Part shown: positions 1 to 8,161 of the stretch, in pieces | Layout of the letters: the number at the start of each line of letters is the position of its first letter | Numbering within the stretch: position 1 is the first letter of the stretch | From: Phycisphaerae bacterium | GTDB taxonomy: Bacteria > Planctomycetota > Phycisphaerae > Phycisphaerales > SM1A02 | DNA length: 64,000 bases | Assembly (NCBI GenBank): GCA_016795035.1 | Contig: JAEUIT010000018.1 | Location: 31,197 to 95,196, forward strand | Reading direction: 5' to 3' | The notes under the pieces: model-generated | Database searches by the model: none | What the model was told of the DNA's origin: nothing | The model's input: the letters and a program-made list of their open reading frames with translations, nothing else | Translations under genes and position numbers: made by a program

Positions 1-1
1 C

Positions 2-619
2 AACAAGGTGATGAACGTCGCCGAGTTCACCGGCGACGACGCGCGCCGACTTCGCGAGCTCGCGATCGTGGAGGATCACGCCGAGCCGAAGCCCGCCGCC
101 TACGTGGTCGCTCCGGTCGCCGATCAGTCGAAGCCCGACGCCGCGAGCGCTCCGCCGAGCAAGCCCACGACCGACGAGGTCGGCGCCGGCGGCGCCGCGC
201 CGACCGCTCCGCAGGGAAACGTCGCTCCGGTGAAGGCGCGTGAACTCCATCGCGTGACGCTCCTCGTCGACAAGAACGGCTGGCGCTATCCGGTGGCCCA
301 GGCGTGGCTCGCCGCGCTCACGGAGTTAGTCGGCGGCGTGCTGCTTCTCGTCGGCCTCGGCTCGCGGGTCTGGGCGCTCGGCCTTGCCATCGCGATGGCC
401 GTCGCCTTCTATCTGACGTCGATGGGCGCCTACGCCGACACATCCGGCTTCTTCCGCGCGTTTCCGATCGACGCCTACAACCGCTTTGCCGCACAAGCCG
501 CGCTCTTCGCGCTCGCGTTCGGCATCGTGTTGAGCGGCGCCGGCGCCGCGAGCCTCGATCGCATCGTGGCGGGCAGCAAGGGCGGCGCGAAGCCGAGCAA
601 GAAGGCGGCCGACGGATGA
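2..619 (+). CDS. DoxX-like membrane protein, 5' end cut by window edge
   Basis: The reading frame is already open at the first bases (frame starting at position 2), so the true start lies outside the window; 205 residues are visible. A short N-terminal stretch is followed by an Ala/Pro/Lys-rich linker (about residues 25-80). A hydrophobic region from about residue 95 to 190 follows, with the pattern LTELVGGVLLLVGLGSR typical of DoxX/DoxD-type small membrane proteins. A short basic tail ends the protein. DoxX families are integral membrane proteins linked to redox or thiol stress, but the specific role here is unknown. The stop overlaps the start of the VWA gene by four bases, so the two are probably co-transcribed with the ExbB/ExbD genes further on. 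Confidence 0.7.
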   Translation, partial: NKVMNVAEFTGDDARRLRELAIVEDHAEPKPAAYVVAPVADQSKPDAASAPPSKPTTDEVGAGGAAPTAPQGNVAPVKARELHRVTLLVDKNGWRYPVAQAWLAALTELVGGVLLLVGLGSRVWALGLAIAMAVAFYLTSMGAYADTSGFFRAFPIDAYNRFAAQAALFALAFGIVLSGAGAASLDRIVAGSKGGAKPSKKAADG

Positions 620-1596
620 CGCTCGACGTTCCCACGCCGCGCTCGCGATCTCGTGGCCGCGCCATCGCCGTCGCGATCTCGCTCGCGTTGCACGTGGGGA
701 TCTTCGTGGCGCTCGGAACGCTCGCGGTCGACACGCTCGCGCTGCGCGGCAACGCGGAGCATGTCGTCGACTTCGTCGTTGCCGACCTGCCGCAGGAGGA
801 GGCGCCGCCGACCCTACCGCGCGTGACCGCGACGGTCGCCGAGCCGGCGTCCGAGTCCGCGCTTCCGAACGCCGTGGCCGACCGCATCGCGGACCGTCTG
901 TCCGCCCCGACGCCCACGACGAGCGACACGATCGCGGATCGCCTCCGCGACCGCCTCGTGAGCGGCGCGACTCCCACCGCGGCCGACGCGCCGACGAAGA
1001 CCGCCGGTCCGGCTGCAACGGTGACATTCGTCGGCGTCGAGGCCGATCGTGCGGCGAGCGTCGTCTATGTGGTCGATGCCAGCGGTTCGCTCGTGGGAAC
1101 GCTGCCGATCGTGCTCGACGAGCTCGAACGCTCCATCGAGCGCCTCTCGCCGGCACAGCGCTTCGGCGTCGTCTTCTTCCAACGCAACGCCGCCCTCTCG
1201 CCCCCGGGCAGCGACGCGCTCCGGTCCGCGGATCCGCGGGCGGTCCGCGAGACGATGGCGTGGGCGCGCGAGAAGGTGCGCCCGTCGGGACGCAGCAACC
1301 CGCTCGCCGCCATCGAGCGCGCGCTCGCCTGGAAGCCCGACGTGGTCTTCCTTCTCTCGACCAGCATCACCGGCAGCGGCGAGTTCGAGATCTCGCAGGC
1401 CGAGCTCCTCGACCGGCTCGAGGCGCTCAATCCGCCCGATGCGCAAGGCGTTCGCCGCACGCGCATCCACTGCATCCAGTTCCTCGATCCCGATCCGAAC
1501 GACACGCTCAAGGCGATCGCCAAACGGCACGCCGGCAGCGAGGGCTACCGCTATCTCTCCCGCGAGCAGCTCGGCCTGAAGCGCAGCAGGCCATGA
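616..1596 (+). CDS. VWA-domain protein with TonB-type transmembrane anchor
   Basis: The protein has 326 residues; ATG at 616 overlaps the previous stop. A basic N-terminus (1-15) leads into one membrane helix (about 16-38) containing S22 and H26 in the spacing S-x3-H, as in the TonB anchor that contacts ExbB/ExbD. A Pro/Ala-rich periplasmic linker (about 58-130) contains repeated IADRL segments. A von Willebrand factor A domain (about 136-320) follows, with the MIDAS triad start DASGS at D154/S156/S158; the usual later MIDAS Thr and Asp appear replaced (GRSNP and LSTSI). The gene lies 37 bases before ExbB/TolQ, which supports a PMF-driven transducer. Ligand and function are unknown; the architecture is what I see, the energised role is inferred. 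Confidence 0.75.
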   Translation: MTLDVPTPRSRSRGRAIAVAISLALHVGIFVALGTLAVDTLALRGNAEHVVDFVVADLPQEEAPPTLPRVTATVAEPASESALPNAVADRIADRLSAPTPTTSDTIADRLRDRLVSGATPTAADAPTKTAGPAATVTFVGVEADRAASVVYVVDASGSLVGTLPIVLDELERSIERLSPAQRFGVVFFQRNAALSPPGSDALRSADPRAVRETMAWAREKVRPSGRSNPLAAIERALAWKPDVVFLLSTSITGSGEFEISQAELLDRLEALNPPDAQGVRRTRIHCIQFLDPDPNDTLKAIAKRHAGSEGYRYLSREQLGLKRSRP

Positions 1597-1633
1597 CCGG
1601 CAACGACGACCGCCCGACTGTTACGCTGGTGGC

Positions 1634-2404
1634 GTGAGCACTTTCGCGACGATTCTCGCGGCGACGCCCGCGGCCAACGGGGCGCTCCCCATCGGCAGCG
1701 GCAATCAGCCGTTTTCACTCTTGGAGTACGTTCGCGCCGGCGGGCCGCTCGGGTACGTGCTGCTGTCGCTCTCCGTCATTGCGTTAGGCCTGGTCCTGCG
1801 CAATCTCTATCTCTTCCGCATCGCCAAGCTGGCGCCGACCGCCGTTTCGATGCAGCTCAGCCGACTGCTGCGCGACGGCAACATCGAAGGCGCCCGCCGC
1901 TACTGCCAAGACCCGCAGGCACGCTCGTTCCTCACGGGAATGTTCCGCGCGGCCATCGATCGCTGCCTGCGAACGGCACCGAGCGAACGCAACGTGCGCG
2001 CGATCGTCGAGGAGAGCGGCGCGAACGCGATCGGCCGCCTGCATCGACTCAACAATCCCATCGGCATCATCGCGGCCGTCGGTCCGATGCTCGGCCTCCT
2101 CGGCACGGTCATCGGCATGATCGGCGCCTTCCACTCGATCGGCGCGCTCGAAGGCGCCGCCCGCTCCACGCAGCTCGCCCGCTTCATGTCGCTCGCGCTC
2201 GTGAACACCGCGGAAGGCCTGATCGTCGCGATCCCCTGCACCGTGATCTTCTCGATGTTCCGCCAGCGCATCGACCGCCTCGCCGGCGAGATCGGCGAGA
2301 TCGCGGACTCGATCGCCGCGGACCTCTCGGTCGCACTCGACGCCGATCTCGACCAGGCGGACGAGCGCGCGCCGCAGAAGCAGCTCGGGGCCACCGTCTC
2401 GTGA
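1634..2404 (+). CDS. MotA/TolQ/ExbB proton channel protein (module A)
   Basis: The protein has 256 residues and a GTG start. It has the three-helix layout of the ExbB/TolQ family: helix 1 at about 37-57, then a cytoplasmic loop (about 65-130), helix 2 with the family motif GLLGTVIGMI (about 155-165), and helix 3 at about 185-205. In this family the protein forms the inner-membrane stator pentamer around an ExbD/TolR dimer and uses proton flow to move a TonB- or TolA-like partner. It is followed with a four-base overlap by two ExbD-like genes. The likely partner is the TonB-anchored VWA protein just upstream. No clear ribosome site is visible before the GTG; the next in-frame start would cut the N-terminus. 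Confidence 0.85.
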   Translation: MSTFATILAATPAANGALPIGSGNQPFSLLEYVRAGGPLGYVLLSLSVIALGLVLRNLYLFRIAKLAPTAVSMQLSRLLRDGNIEGARRYCQDPQARSFLTGMFRAAIDRCLRTAPSERNVRAIVEESGANAIGRLHRLNNPIGIIAAVGPMLGLLGTVIGMIGAFHSIGALEGAARSTQLARFMSLALVNTAEGLIVAIPCTVIFSMFRQRIDRLAGEIGEIADSIAADLSVALDADLDQADERAPQKQLGATVS

Positions 2405-2826
2405 GGCTCGGCCAGAACGACGCGCACGTCGAATCGTTCGATCTCACGCCGATGATCGACGTCGTGCTGCTTCTCATCATCTTCTTCATGCTGTCGTCGC
2501 GCTTCGCCGACGCCACACTCACGGCGACGGACCTCCCCGCCGAGAAGGGCGAGGTCGCGCCCGAGAACCTCTCCAAGGTCACGTTTGACCTCGACAAGGA
2601 CGGCAATCTCTTCGTTGCAGCCAAGCCCGCCACGCTCGCGGACGTCGCCGCACTCGTGAAGCCGCTGCGCGACGCGACGACGAAGGAAGGGTCGCTCGTC
2701 GTCATCCGCGCCGATCGCCGCTGCCTGGCGCGTCACCTCAACCAGCTTGCCGCGGAACTCTCGGCGAACGGGATTCGCGACTGGGCATTCACCACGCAGC
2801 CCGAGCCGTCGGGAGCGACGCGTTGA
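2401..2826 (+). CDS. ExbD/TolR family protein (module A, first copy)
   Basis: The protein has 141 residues and a GTG start overlapping the ExbB stop as GTGA. One membrane helix (about 17-37) contains TPMIDVVLLLIIFFM, with the conserved proton-carrying aspartate at D20. The periplasmic part (about 45-141) has the size of the ExbD/TolR dimerisation domain. With ExbB it would form the proton-driven motor of module A. It overlaps the second ExbD-like gene by four bases. ExbD and TolR cannot be told apart from sequence alone here. Confidence 0.87.
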   Translation: MRLGQNDAHVESFDLTPMIDVVLLLIIFFMLSSRFADATLTATDLPAEKGEVAPENLSKVTFDLDKDGNLFVAAKPATLADVAALVKPLRDATTKEGSLVVIRADRRCLARHLNQLAAELSANGIRDWAFTTQPEPSGATR

Positions 2827-3260
2827 AGCTCGTCCGCTCGAGCCCGTCCCTTGAGCTTGCGGAGCTGCGCCTCCCGATCGTCGCGCTCCTCGACGTCATC
2901 CTCTTCATCCTGATGTACTTCATGTTCGCGGGGAACCTCGACGACGAGGAGAAGCTGCTCCGCGCCACGATCGGCGGCATGTCGACCGGGGCGCCGACGG
3001 CGGCTCCCGCGGCGCCGCCCACGATCGTCGAGATCGGCGTCGTCGACGGGCGCGAGGCGTTCCGCGTGCGCGACGTCGTCGCAAACGATCGGGAGTCGCT
3101 CGCGACGGCGCTGCGCACGCTGCCGCGCGAGACTGCGATCATTCTCCGCGTTGCCGACGACGCGACCGTCGGCGCCATCGCGACGGCGACGCAGGTGTGC
3201 CGTGACGAGGGCTTCGAGAAGGTCGTGCACGTCCCGCTGCGCCAACCGGCGCCGCGCTGA
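2823..3260 (+). CDS. Second ExbD/TolR-like protein (module A)
   Basis: The protein has 145 residues and a TTG start overlapping the upstream stop (TTGA). One membrane helix (about 17-37) reads LPIVALLDVILFILMYFMF and keeps the key aspartate at D24, although the usual TP(M/L)ID context is altered to ALLD. A linker rich in Ala, Pro and Thr (about 55-68) precedes a periplasmic ExbD-like domain. Two different ExbD genes side by side suggest a heterodimer in the stator rather than a homodimer; this is inference. The gene ends seven bases from the convergent TPR gene, so module A stops here. Confidence 0.8.
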   Translation: MKLVRSSPSLELAELRLPIVALLDVILFILMYFMFAGNLDDEEKLLRATIGGMSTGAPTAAPAAPPTIVEIGVVDGREAFRVRDVVANDRESLATALRTLPRETAIILRVADDATVGAIATATQVCRDEGFEKVVHVPLRQPAPR

Positions 3261-3266
3261 CGGCCG

Positions 3267-4670
3267 TCACCGCTTCGTCTTCGCGAGTCGATCGATCTGG
3301 TCGAGGTATCGCGCGACGTCGTCGCGCGGCTTCAGCTCCTGCGCGCGGCGAAGGAGCGGGACGGCGTCGGCGTAGCGCCCCATCGCGGCGAGCGTCTGCG
3401 CATGGCGCAGGAGCGCGGGCGCCTCGAAGGCCTCGATCTTCTCCGCACGCTCGAAGTAGAAGATCGCGCGGTCCGGCTTCTCCGCCTTCGCGTAGTGCTG
3501 TCCGAGCAGCATCAGCGCCTCGCCGTCGAGCGGGTCGAGCTTCACGATCTCCTCGAGAATCGTGGCGGTCTCTTCGGACGCGTCGCCGCCGGCCATGGCG
3601 ATCCGCGCCTCAAGCTTGAGAAGGCGACGTCGGTCGGTGTCGTCGAGGCGAGCGTCGAGCGAGGCGCGGATGCCCGCCACGAGCGCCTTCGACTGCGTCA
3701 CGAACCCCTTCGCGGCCAGGATCTCCGCCGCCTTGATCGGACGCGGGGCCGGCTGATCGGGGCTGAGGGCCACGCCGCGCTCGTAGGCGCGCACGGCGAG
3801 ATCCGCGAGCCCTTCGCTCAAGTAGATGTCGCCCAACGTATGCAAGCTGTCGACGGTCGACTTTCCGAGCAGGTCAAGCGCCTCGAGATTCTCCGCGGCG
3901 CGGAGCGGCTGCTTCATGCCGAGATAGGAGTGCGCCTGCAGAAGCCAGAACTCCGCCTTCTCCGGATTGCGCTCGAGGAGCACGTCGAGCAGCGCCGCCG
4001 CGTCCTCGAACTTCTGCTGACGGAAGACGCAGCGCGTGAGGCCGAGACGCCACTCGAGCTCCGACGGATCGAGGAGAAGCGCGTTTCGATAGGCCGCCTC
4101 GGCCGCCTGGAAGTCGAGCTTCGAGGCGTACGCGAAGCCCAGCAGGCCGTACGCGTAAGAGTCGGCCCCGCCAAGCTTGATCATCTTCGTGAACGACTCG
4201 ATGGCCTCGTCGTTCGCGCCGTTCCGCACCGCGATCAGACCGATGTTGCGCCACGCGCGGCGGAAGCTCGGGAACTTCTCCACCGCCACCTTGAAGTTCG
4301 CGAGGGCCTCGTCGATGCGCTGCTGCTGGAACTGAATCTGCCCGAGCGTGAAGTCGAGCGCGGCCGACCACTCCTTCTTCATGCCCTTCTTGAGGGCGGC
4401 CTCGGCTTCCGCGAGCTTGTTCTCGCTCATGAGCGGGCGAATCTTCTCGAGGAGCTTCACCTCGTCGGGAAGGACGCGCGGCTCGACTTCGGCGTCGATG
4501 CCGTAGCCCGCGACGAACGACTTCAAGAACTTCGGGTCCGACCAGAGCGCCTGGATCTCCGCGTTGCCTTGGGCGAAGGAGTCGGGGCCGTCCGCGAAGG
4601 AGACACCGCCCGTGAGCGCAACGCCGACGAGGCCGGCACGGAGAACCAAGAGACGTACGGATCGCAACAT
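3267..4670 (-). CDS. Exported TPR protein (last gene of TonB operon)
   Basis: The protein has 467 residues. Two ATG codons lie close together (4676 and 4670); a GGGAG site with 8 bases of spacing favours 4670. A signal peptide (1-26, ending about SFA) is followed by tandem TPR-like helical repeats from about residue 60 to the C-terminus, for example around ALDFTLGQIQFQQQ and AFRRAWRNIGLIA. A periplasmic TPR protein after TonB is a recurring part of TonB2-type clusters of Gammaproteobacteria, where it is thought to assist receptor engagement. Here it follows tonB with about 30 bases between them. Its stop faces module A in a convergent arrangement. Confidence 0.8.
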   Translation of the reverse strand: MLRSVRLLVLRAGLVGVALTGGVSFADGPDSFAQGNAEIQALWSDPKFLKSFVAGYGIDAEVEPRVLPDEVKLLEKIRPLMSENKLAEAEAALKKGMKKEWSAALDFTLGQIQFQQQRIDEALANFKVAVEKFPSFRRAWRNIGLIAVRNGANDEAIESFTKMIKLGGADSYAYGLLGFAYASKLDFQAAEAAYRNALLLDPSELEWRLGLTRCVFRQQKFEDAAALLDVLLERNPEKAEFWLLQAHSYLGMKQPLRAAENLEALDLLGKSTVDSLHTLGDIYLSEGLADLAVRAYERGVALSPDQPAPRPIKAAEILAAKGFVTQSKALVAGIRASLDARLDDTDRRRLLKLEARIAMAGGDASEETATILEEIVKLDPLDGEALMLLGQHYAKAEKPDRAIFYFERAEKIEAFEAPALLRHAQTLAAMGRYADAVPLLRRAQELKPRDDVARYLDQIDRLAKTKR

Positions 4671-4699
4671 AGTCATGACTCCCAACCCTACGAAACCCA

Positions 4700-5422
4700 T
4701 CAACTCACGGGGAACCGAATAGGAACGCGCATGCGACACGAGACCCGTTCGCCGCCGCGCATGCCCGGCTCGAACTTCCACTTTCGGACGGCCGACAGCG
4801 CCGGCGCCTCGAATGCGGGATGCGATGCCCGCTCCACCCGCGCGTTCTGCACCTTGCCCTCCTCGTCGACGACGAAGATCACCGTCACGAGGGCTTCCTG
4901 CTTCTTGCCGCGCATCTCCGAGGGATAGGTCGGCGCCGCCTGGAAGACCGGGCGAGGGCGCTGGTCCATCTCCGCCATCTCGAAGGCGTCCTCGAACTTC
5001 TCCTGCAACGTGGAGCCTTCACGTCCGGTGCCGCCGATGCGTCCGCCGCTCCGGAAGGTCAACGTCTCGCCGAAGTCGCCGCCGCCCGCCGAGACGCCGC
5101 TCAGCGCCGCCTCGATCGCGCTCAGGCTGACGTTGTCGAGCGCGGGCGCGTCGTCGGTGGCCGCCGGCTGCTCGAGGTCTTTGATGATCTCGTTCGCGTC
5201 GGGCGGCGCCTCGTCGCGCGAGAGTTCCTCGGCCGGAGTTTCCTCGGGCTCTTCCTTCTGGTCAGGCTTCCTTTCGTCGGCGACGTCCTCCGCCACGAGC
5301 TCGACTTCCTGCACGGCCGGCCCCGCCGCCTTGTGCTGGCCGAACAACAGGCCACCGAAGAGGAGGAAAGCCGCGTGCAGGAGGATCGCGGCGCCGATGC
5401 CGAAGATCCATGCGAGTTTCAT
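4700..5422 (-). CDS. tonB: TonB energy transducer
   Basis: The protein has 240 residues. An uncleaved N-terminal anchor (about 5-27) contains the histidine of the TonB SHLS motif (AILLH), but Ser four positions before it is Ala. An acidic, Glu/Pro-rich periplasmic spacer (about 40-80) follows. The C-terminal TonB domain (about 150-240) starts at PVFQAAPTYPSEMRGK and has the classic region VTVIFVVDEEGKVQNARVE and VRKWKFEPG. It would carry inner-membrane proton energy to the receptor encoded at 8162-11152. It overlaps the exbD stop by four bases and lies in the same operon. Confidence 0.9.
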   Translation of the reverse strand: MKLAWIFGIGAAILLHAAFLLFGGLLFGQHKAAGPAVQEVELVAEDVADERKPDQKEEPEETPAEELSRDEAPPDANEIIKDLEQPAATDDAPALDNVSLSAIEAALSGVSAGGGDFGETLTFRSGGRIGGTGREGSTLQEKFEDAFEMAEMDQRPRPVFQAAPTYPSEMRGKKQEALVTVIFVVDEEGKVQNARVERASHPAFEAPALSAVRKWKFEPGMRGGERVSCRMRVPIRFPVS

Positions 5423-5838
5423 CGCTTCTCCGTGTTGATGCCGACCTTTGCGATGCCCACGCGCCGCACTTCGTCGAGCACCCCGACGACATGCCGGAAG
5501 TCCGCGGTGCCGTCGCTATTGATGATGACCTTGGGATCGCGCGACGCGTTCTTGAAGGTCTGCAGCTTCATCGGGAGCTGCGCGATCGTGATCTTCTCCT
5601 TGTTATAGAAAACCTCGCCGCGGTCGTTCACGCTCAGCGTGACGGCCTTCTCCATCTCCGCCTGGTCGCCGAGCGATTTCGACGTGCTTGCAGTCGGGAG
5701 CGCGACCTGCACCCCCTGATTCTTCGTCATGGAAAGAGACACCATGATGAAGGTCGCGAGCAGGAAGAAGATGATGTCGATGAGCGGGATGATCTCGATG
5801 CGGGCCTTCTTGGTCCCGCCGCCCGATGACGTGTGCAT
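5419..5838 (-). CDS. exbD: ExbD biopolymer transport protein (TonB operon)
   Basis: The protein has 139 residues. A basic N-terminus is followed by a single helix (about 14-36) with IEIIPLIDIIFFLLATFIM and the conserved proton-path aspartate D21. The periplasmic domain (about 50-139) contains the typical DRGEVFYNKEKIT and PKVIINSDGTADFRHVV segments. It forms the ExbB-ExbD motor with the gene just upstream (24-base gap) and transfers energy to TonB, whose start overlaps this stop. Confidence 0.92.
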   Translation of the reverse strand: MHTSSGGGTKKARIEIIPLIDIIFFLLATFIMVSLSMTKNQGVQVALPTASTSKSLGDQAEMEKAVTLSVNDRGEVFYNKEKITIAQLPMKLQTFKNASRDPKVIINSDGTADFRHVVGVLDEVRRVGIAKVGINTEKR

Positions 5839-5862
5839 AGGTGTCTCCTCGCCGGCTTCTGG

Positions 5863-7326
5863 TCAGAGCTGCGCCCACTCGAGCTGCCCCAGCTTGCCCT
5901 CGACCTGCTGGCTCGCCGTCGCGCGCTCGCGCGGCTCCATCATCAGTTCAAACTGCGCGGAGGCCGACTCCATCTCGTGGCGCGCCTCTTCCATCTTCGT
6001 GTTGAGCATGTTGTAGGGAATGAGCGACACGATCGCGATGCCGAGACCGAAGGCCGTCGCGATGAGCGCTTCCGCGATGCCGCCGGTGATCGCGCCGGGC
6101 GCGCTCAGTTCGCCGCCGATCAGGGAGAACGATCCCATCATGCCGGTGACCGTTCCGAGGAGGCCGAGGAGCGGCGCCAACGTGATGACGGTGTCGAGGA
6201 TCGAGATGCCGCGCCGGAAGCGGCGCATCTCGACGCCCTGTGCATAGACAAGCGCGTTCGCGATCGACTGCTCGCGATGGTTGAGCGCGTAGCCGAGGAC
6301 GCGCACGACGTAGAACTTCGTTCCCGCGGCGATCTTCTTCGCGCCGTCGAGGTCGCCGTTCGAGACGGCGATGAAGAACCGCTCGAGCGACCGCGGGCTG
6401 CGGCGCCAACGCTCGCGCATCAGGAAGAGCGTGCGTTCGAGCACGGCACCGAGCGCGAGCACCGATGCGGCGAGAAGCGGCCACATGATGGGTCCGCCCT
6501 TCTCGAAGATATGGATGAGGTTGGTCTTCTGCACCAGCTCCTTGAGCGCGCCGCCGCGCGACGCGTCGAGCGGAAGAAGGCCTTCGCCGGTGCTGACGAT
6601 CGACGCAAGCCCGGCCTGCAACGGTCCCTCGAGCGGACGGATGAGCGGCTTGGAGCCGTCGGCCTGCGGAACGACCACGCCGGCCGCGCCGCCCGACTCG
6701 CCCTTGAAGAGCGCGACCGGACCGAGGATGGCGTACTCGCCGTTCACCACGCCGCCGTCAAGGTTGACGCCCACGCCGGCAAACTTGAGTCCACCGATCG
6801 CGTCGCCGAGGCGCGTGATCGTCATGTCGACGAACCCGACTTGCTTCGCTAGCCGCTGCTGCGCGGTCAGCGACTTGTTCTCCGCCGCCTGCTTCGCGTC
6901 ATCGATCGCCGGCGCGAGCACGAGCATCTCCGCCGGATTGACCTTCGCGTCGAACGTCTTGGCGTACTCGTCAAGGATGTTCCCGACGTAGGTGAGTTCG
7001 TCCTGGCGCTTCTTGATCTCCGCGGTGATCGTGGTCAGCTCAAGTTTGCCGCTGTCGACGAGGCGCACGGTCTTCTCGAAGTCGCGCCGCAGCTGCGCAA
7101 GCTTGTCCTCGAGCGCCGTCAGCTCCTCCGCCAACGGCAGCTTCTCCTTCGCGATCTGATCGCGAAGCGCATTCAGTTGCTCGACGCTGCGGGCGAGCTC
7201 GGCCTCCGCGGAACGCGCGACCGTCTCGATCGGGCTGGCCTCGGCGGGCACCGCTTCCTGCGACGCCTGTGCGGCGGCGACGTGACACGCGGCCGCGACG
7301 ACGATGGTGCTAAGTATCGCTCTCAT
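5863..7326 (-). CDS. TtpC-like extended MotA/TolQ/ExbB proton channel
   Basis: The protein has 487 residues, about twice the length of plain ExbB. A signal peptide (1-21) precedes a long predicted coiled coil (about 35-110, heptad-rich Glu/Leu/Lys) and a periplasmic domain (about 110-265). The C-terminal ExbB/MotA part (about 275-480) has a helix near 275-298, the family motif GLLGTVTGMMGSF, and a third helix. This order matches TtpC, the fourth component of Vibrio TonB2 systems. No separate short ExbB is present in this operon, so this protein may do both jobs; that is inference. The start overlaps the DUF3450 stop by four bases. Confidence 0.85.
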   Translation of the reverse strand: MRAILSTIVVAAACHVAAAQASQEAVPAEASPIETVARSAEAELARSVEQLNALRDQIAKEKLPLAEELTALEDKLAQLRRDFEKTVRLVDSGKLELTTITAEIKKRQDELTYVGNILDEYAKTFDAKVNPAEMLVLAPAIDDAKQAAENKSLTAQQRLAKQVGFVDMTITRLGDAIGGLKFAGVGVNLDGGVVNGEYAILGPVALFKGESGGAAGVVVPQADGSKPLIRPLEGPLQAGLASIVSTGEGLLPLDASRGGALKELVQKTNLIHIFEKGGPIMWPLLAASVLALGAVLERTLFLMRERWRRSPRSLERFFIAVSNGDLDGAKKIAAGTKFYVVRVLGYALNHREQSIANALVYAQGVEMRRFRRGISILDTVITLAPLLGLLGTVTGMMGSFSLIGGELSAPGAITGGIAEALIATAFGLGIAIVSLIPYNMLNTKMEEARHEMESASAQFELMMEPRERATASQQVEGKLGQLEWAQL

Positions 7327-8129
7327 TGCATTCTCACAGGTAATCCGACGAACGCGGGCTTGTGCTTCCCTTGCAGAACTTCGAACGCGAGGAGGACGTC
7401 ACGCGAGATGGCGTTCGACGGCTCCCAGACCCAACCGTCGGCGGTCGGTCGACCGATTCCGGTTTCGCCCGTGGGGCTGAGGTAATAGGCCTGCGCGAGG
7501 CCGAGATACATGACGCGCACCTGCGCCGGCTTGCCGTTCGCGAGGAGGCGCACTTCCTGGCTCGACACGATGTCGGTGTTCGCGCGATTCACCTCGTTGA
7601 GAATGCCGAGCACGTTCTGGTATCGCTCGGCGACGGTCGCCGGCGTCGATGCCGGATCGTCGGGAATGCGCTTGATGAGCGGCATGAGCTTCTCGCGCAC
7701 CGGCTCCGGCACGCGCGGAAGGACGCCCTTGATGCGCGTCTCCATCGCGGTGACCGAGGTGCCGAGGTCGCGGAGCGCCTGCGTCACGTCATCGAGCTCC
7801 GACGAGAGCGAGTTTCGCTTCGCCTCCGTCTCGGTCACGCCCGCCTGCGCCTCGACGATCTTCGCCTCAAGCGACGCGATCTCCTTCTTGACGAGATCGA
7901 GCCGGCCGAGCAGCACGTCCTTGCCCTGCTGCCAGTCCGTGCGCTCCTTCGAGATGATCTGCTGCGTCTCGATCCATTTCGCCATGGTCAGCTTTGCCTC
8001 GTCGAGCGACACCTTGCCGCCCGCGGGCGGCGCGTCGCTCCCGAAGCACGCGGCCGCGCCGGGAATCGCAAGCCAGAGCGCGAGCGCCGTGGCTCTGCGT
8101 ATGCGTCGTTGTGTGGTCGTCTTGGTCAT
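7323..8129 (-). CDS. DUF3450 periplasmic coiled-coil protein of TonB system
   Basis: The protein has 268 residues. Start ATG at 8129 is chosen because GAGGA lies seven bases before it; a longer frame reaches 8165 but would overlap the receptor stop. A signal-like N-terminus (1-28) has a Cys in AACFGS but no clean lipobox. A long coiled-coil region (about 50-130) and a globular C-terminus (about 150-268) follow. DUF3450 proteins are regularly encoded immediately before TtpC/ExbB/ExbD/TonB genes and are thought to act in the periplasm with that complex. Their molecular role is not established. It sits 32 bases downstream of the receptor gene. Confidence 0.85.
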   Translation of the reverse strand: MTKTTTQRRIRRATALALWLAIPGAAACFGSDAPPAGGKVSLDEAKLTMAKWIETQQIISKERTDWQQGKDVLLGRLDLVKKEIASLEAKIVEAQAGVTETEAKRNSLSSELDDVTQALRDLGTSVTAMETRIKGVLPRVPEPVREKLMPLIKRIPDDPASTPATVAERYQNVLGILNEVNRANTDIVSSQEVRLLANGKPAQVRVMYLGLAQAYYLSPTGETGIGRPTADGWVWEPSNAISRDVLLAFEVLQGKHKPAFVGLPVRMQ

Positions 8130-8161
8130 GGGCCCATCCTCGTTCGCACGATTGTGTCTCC

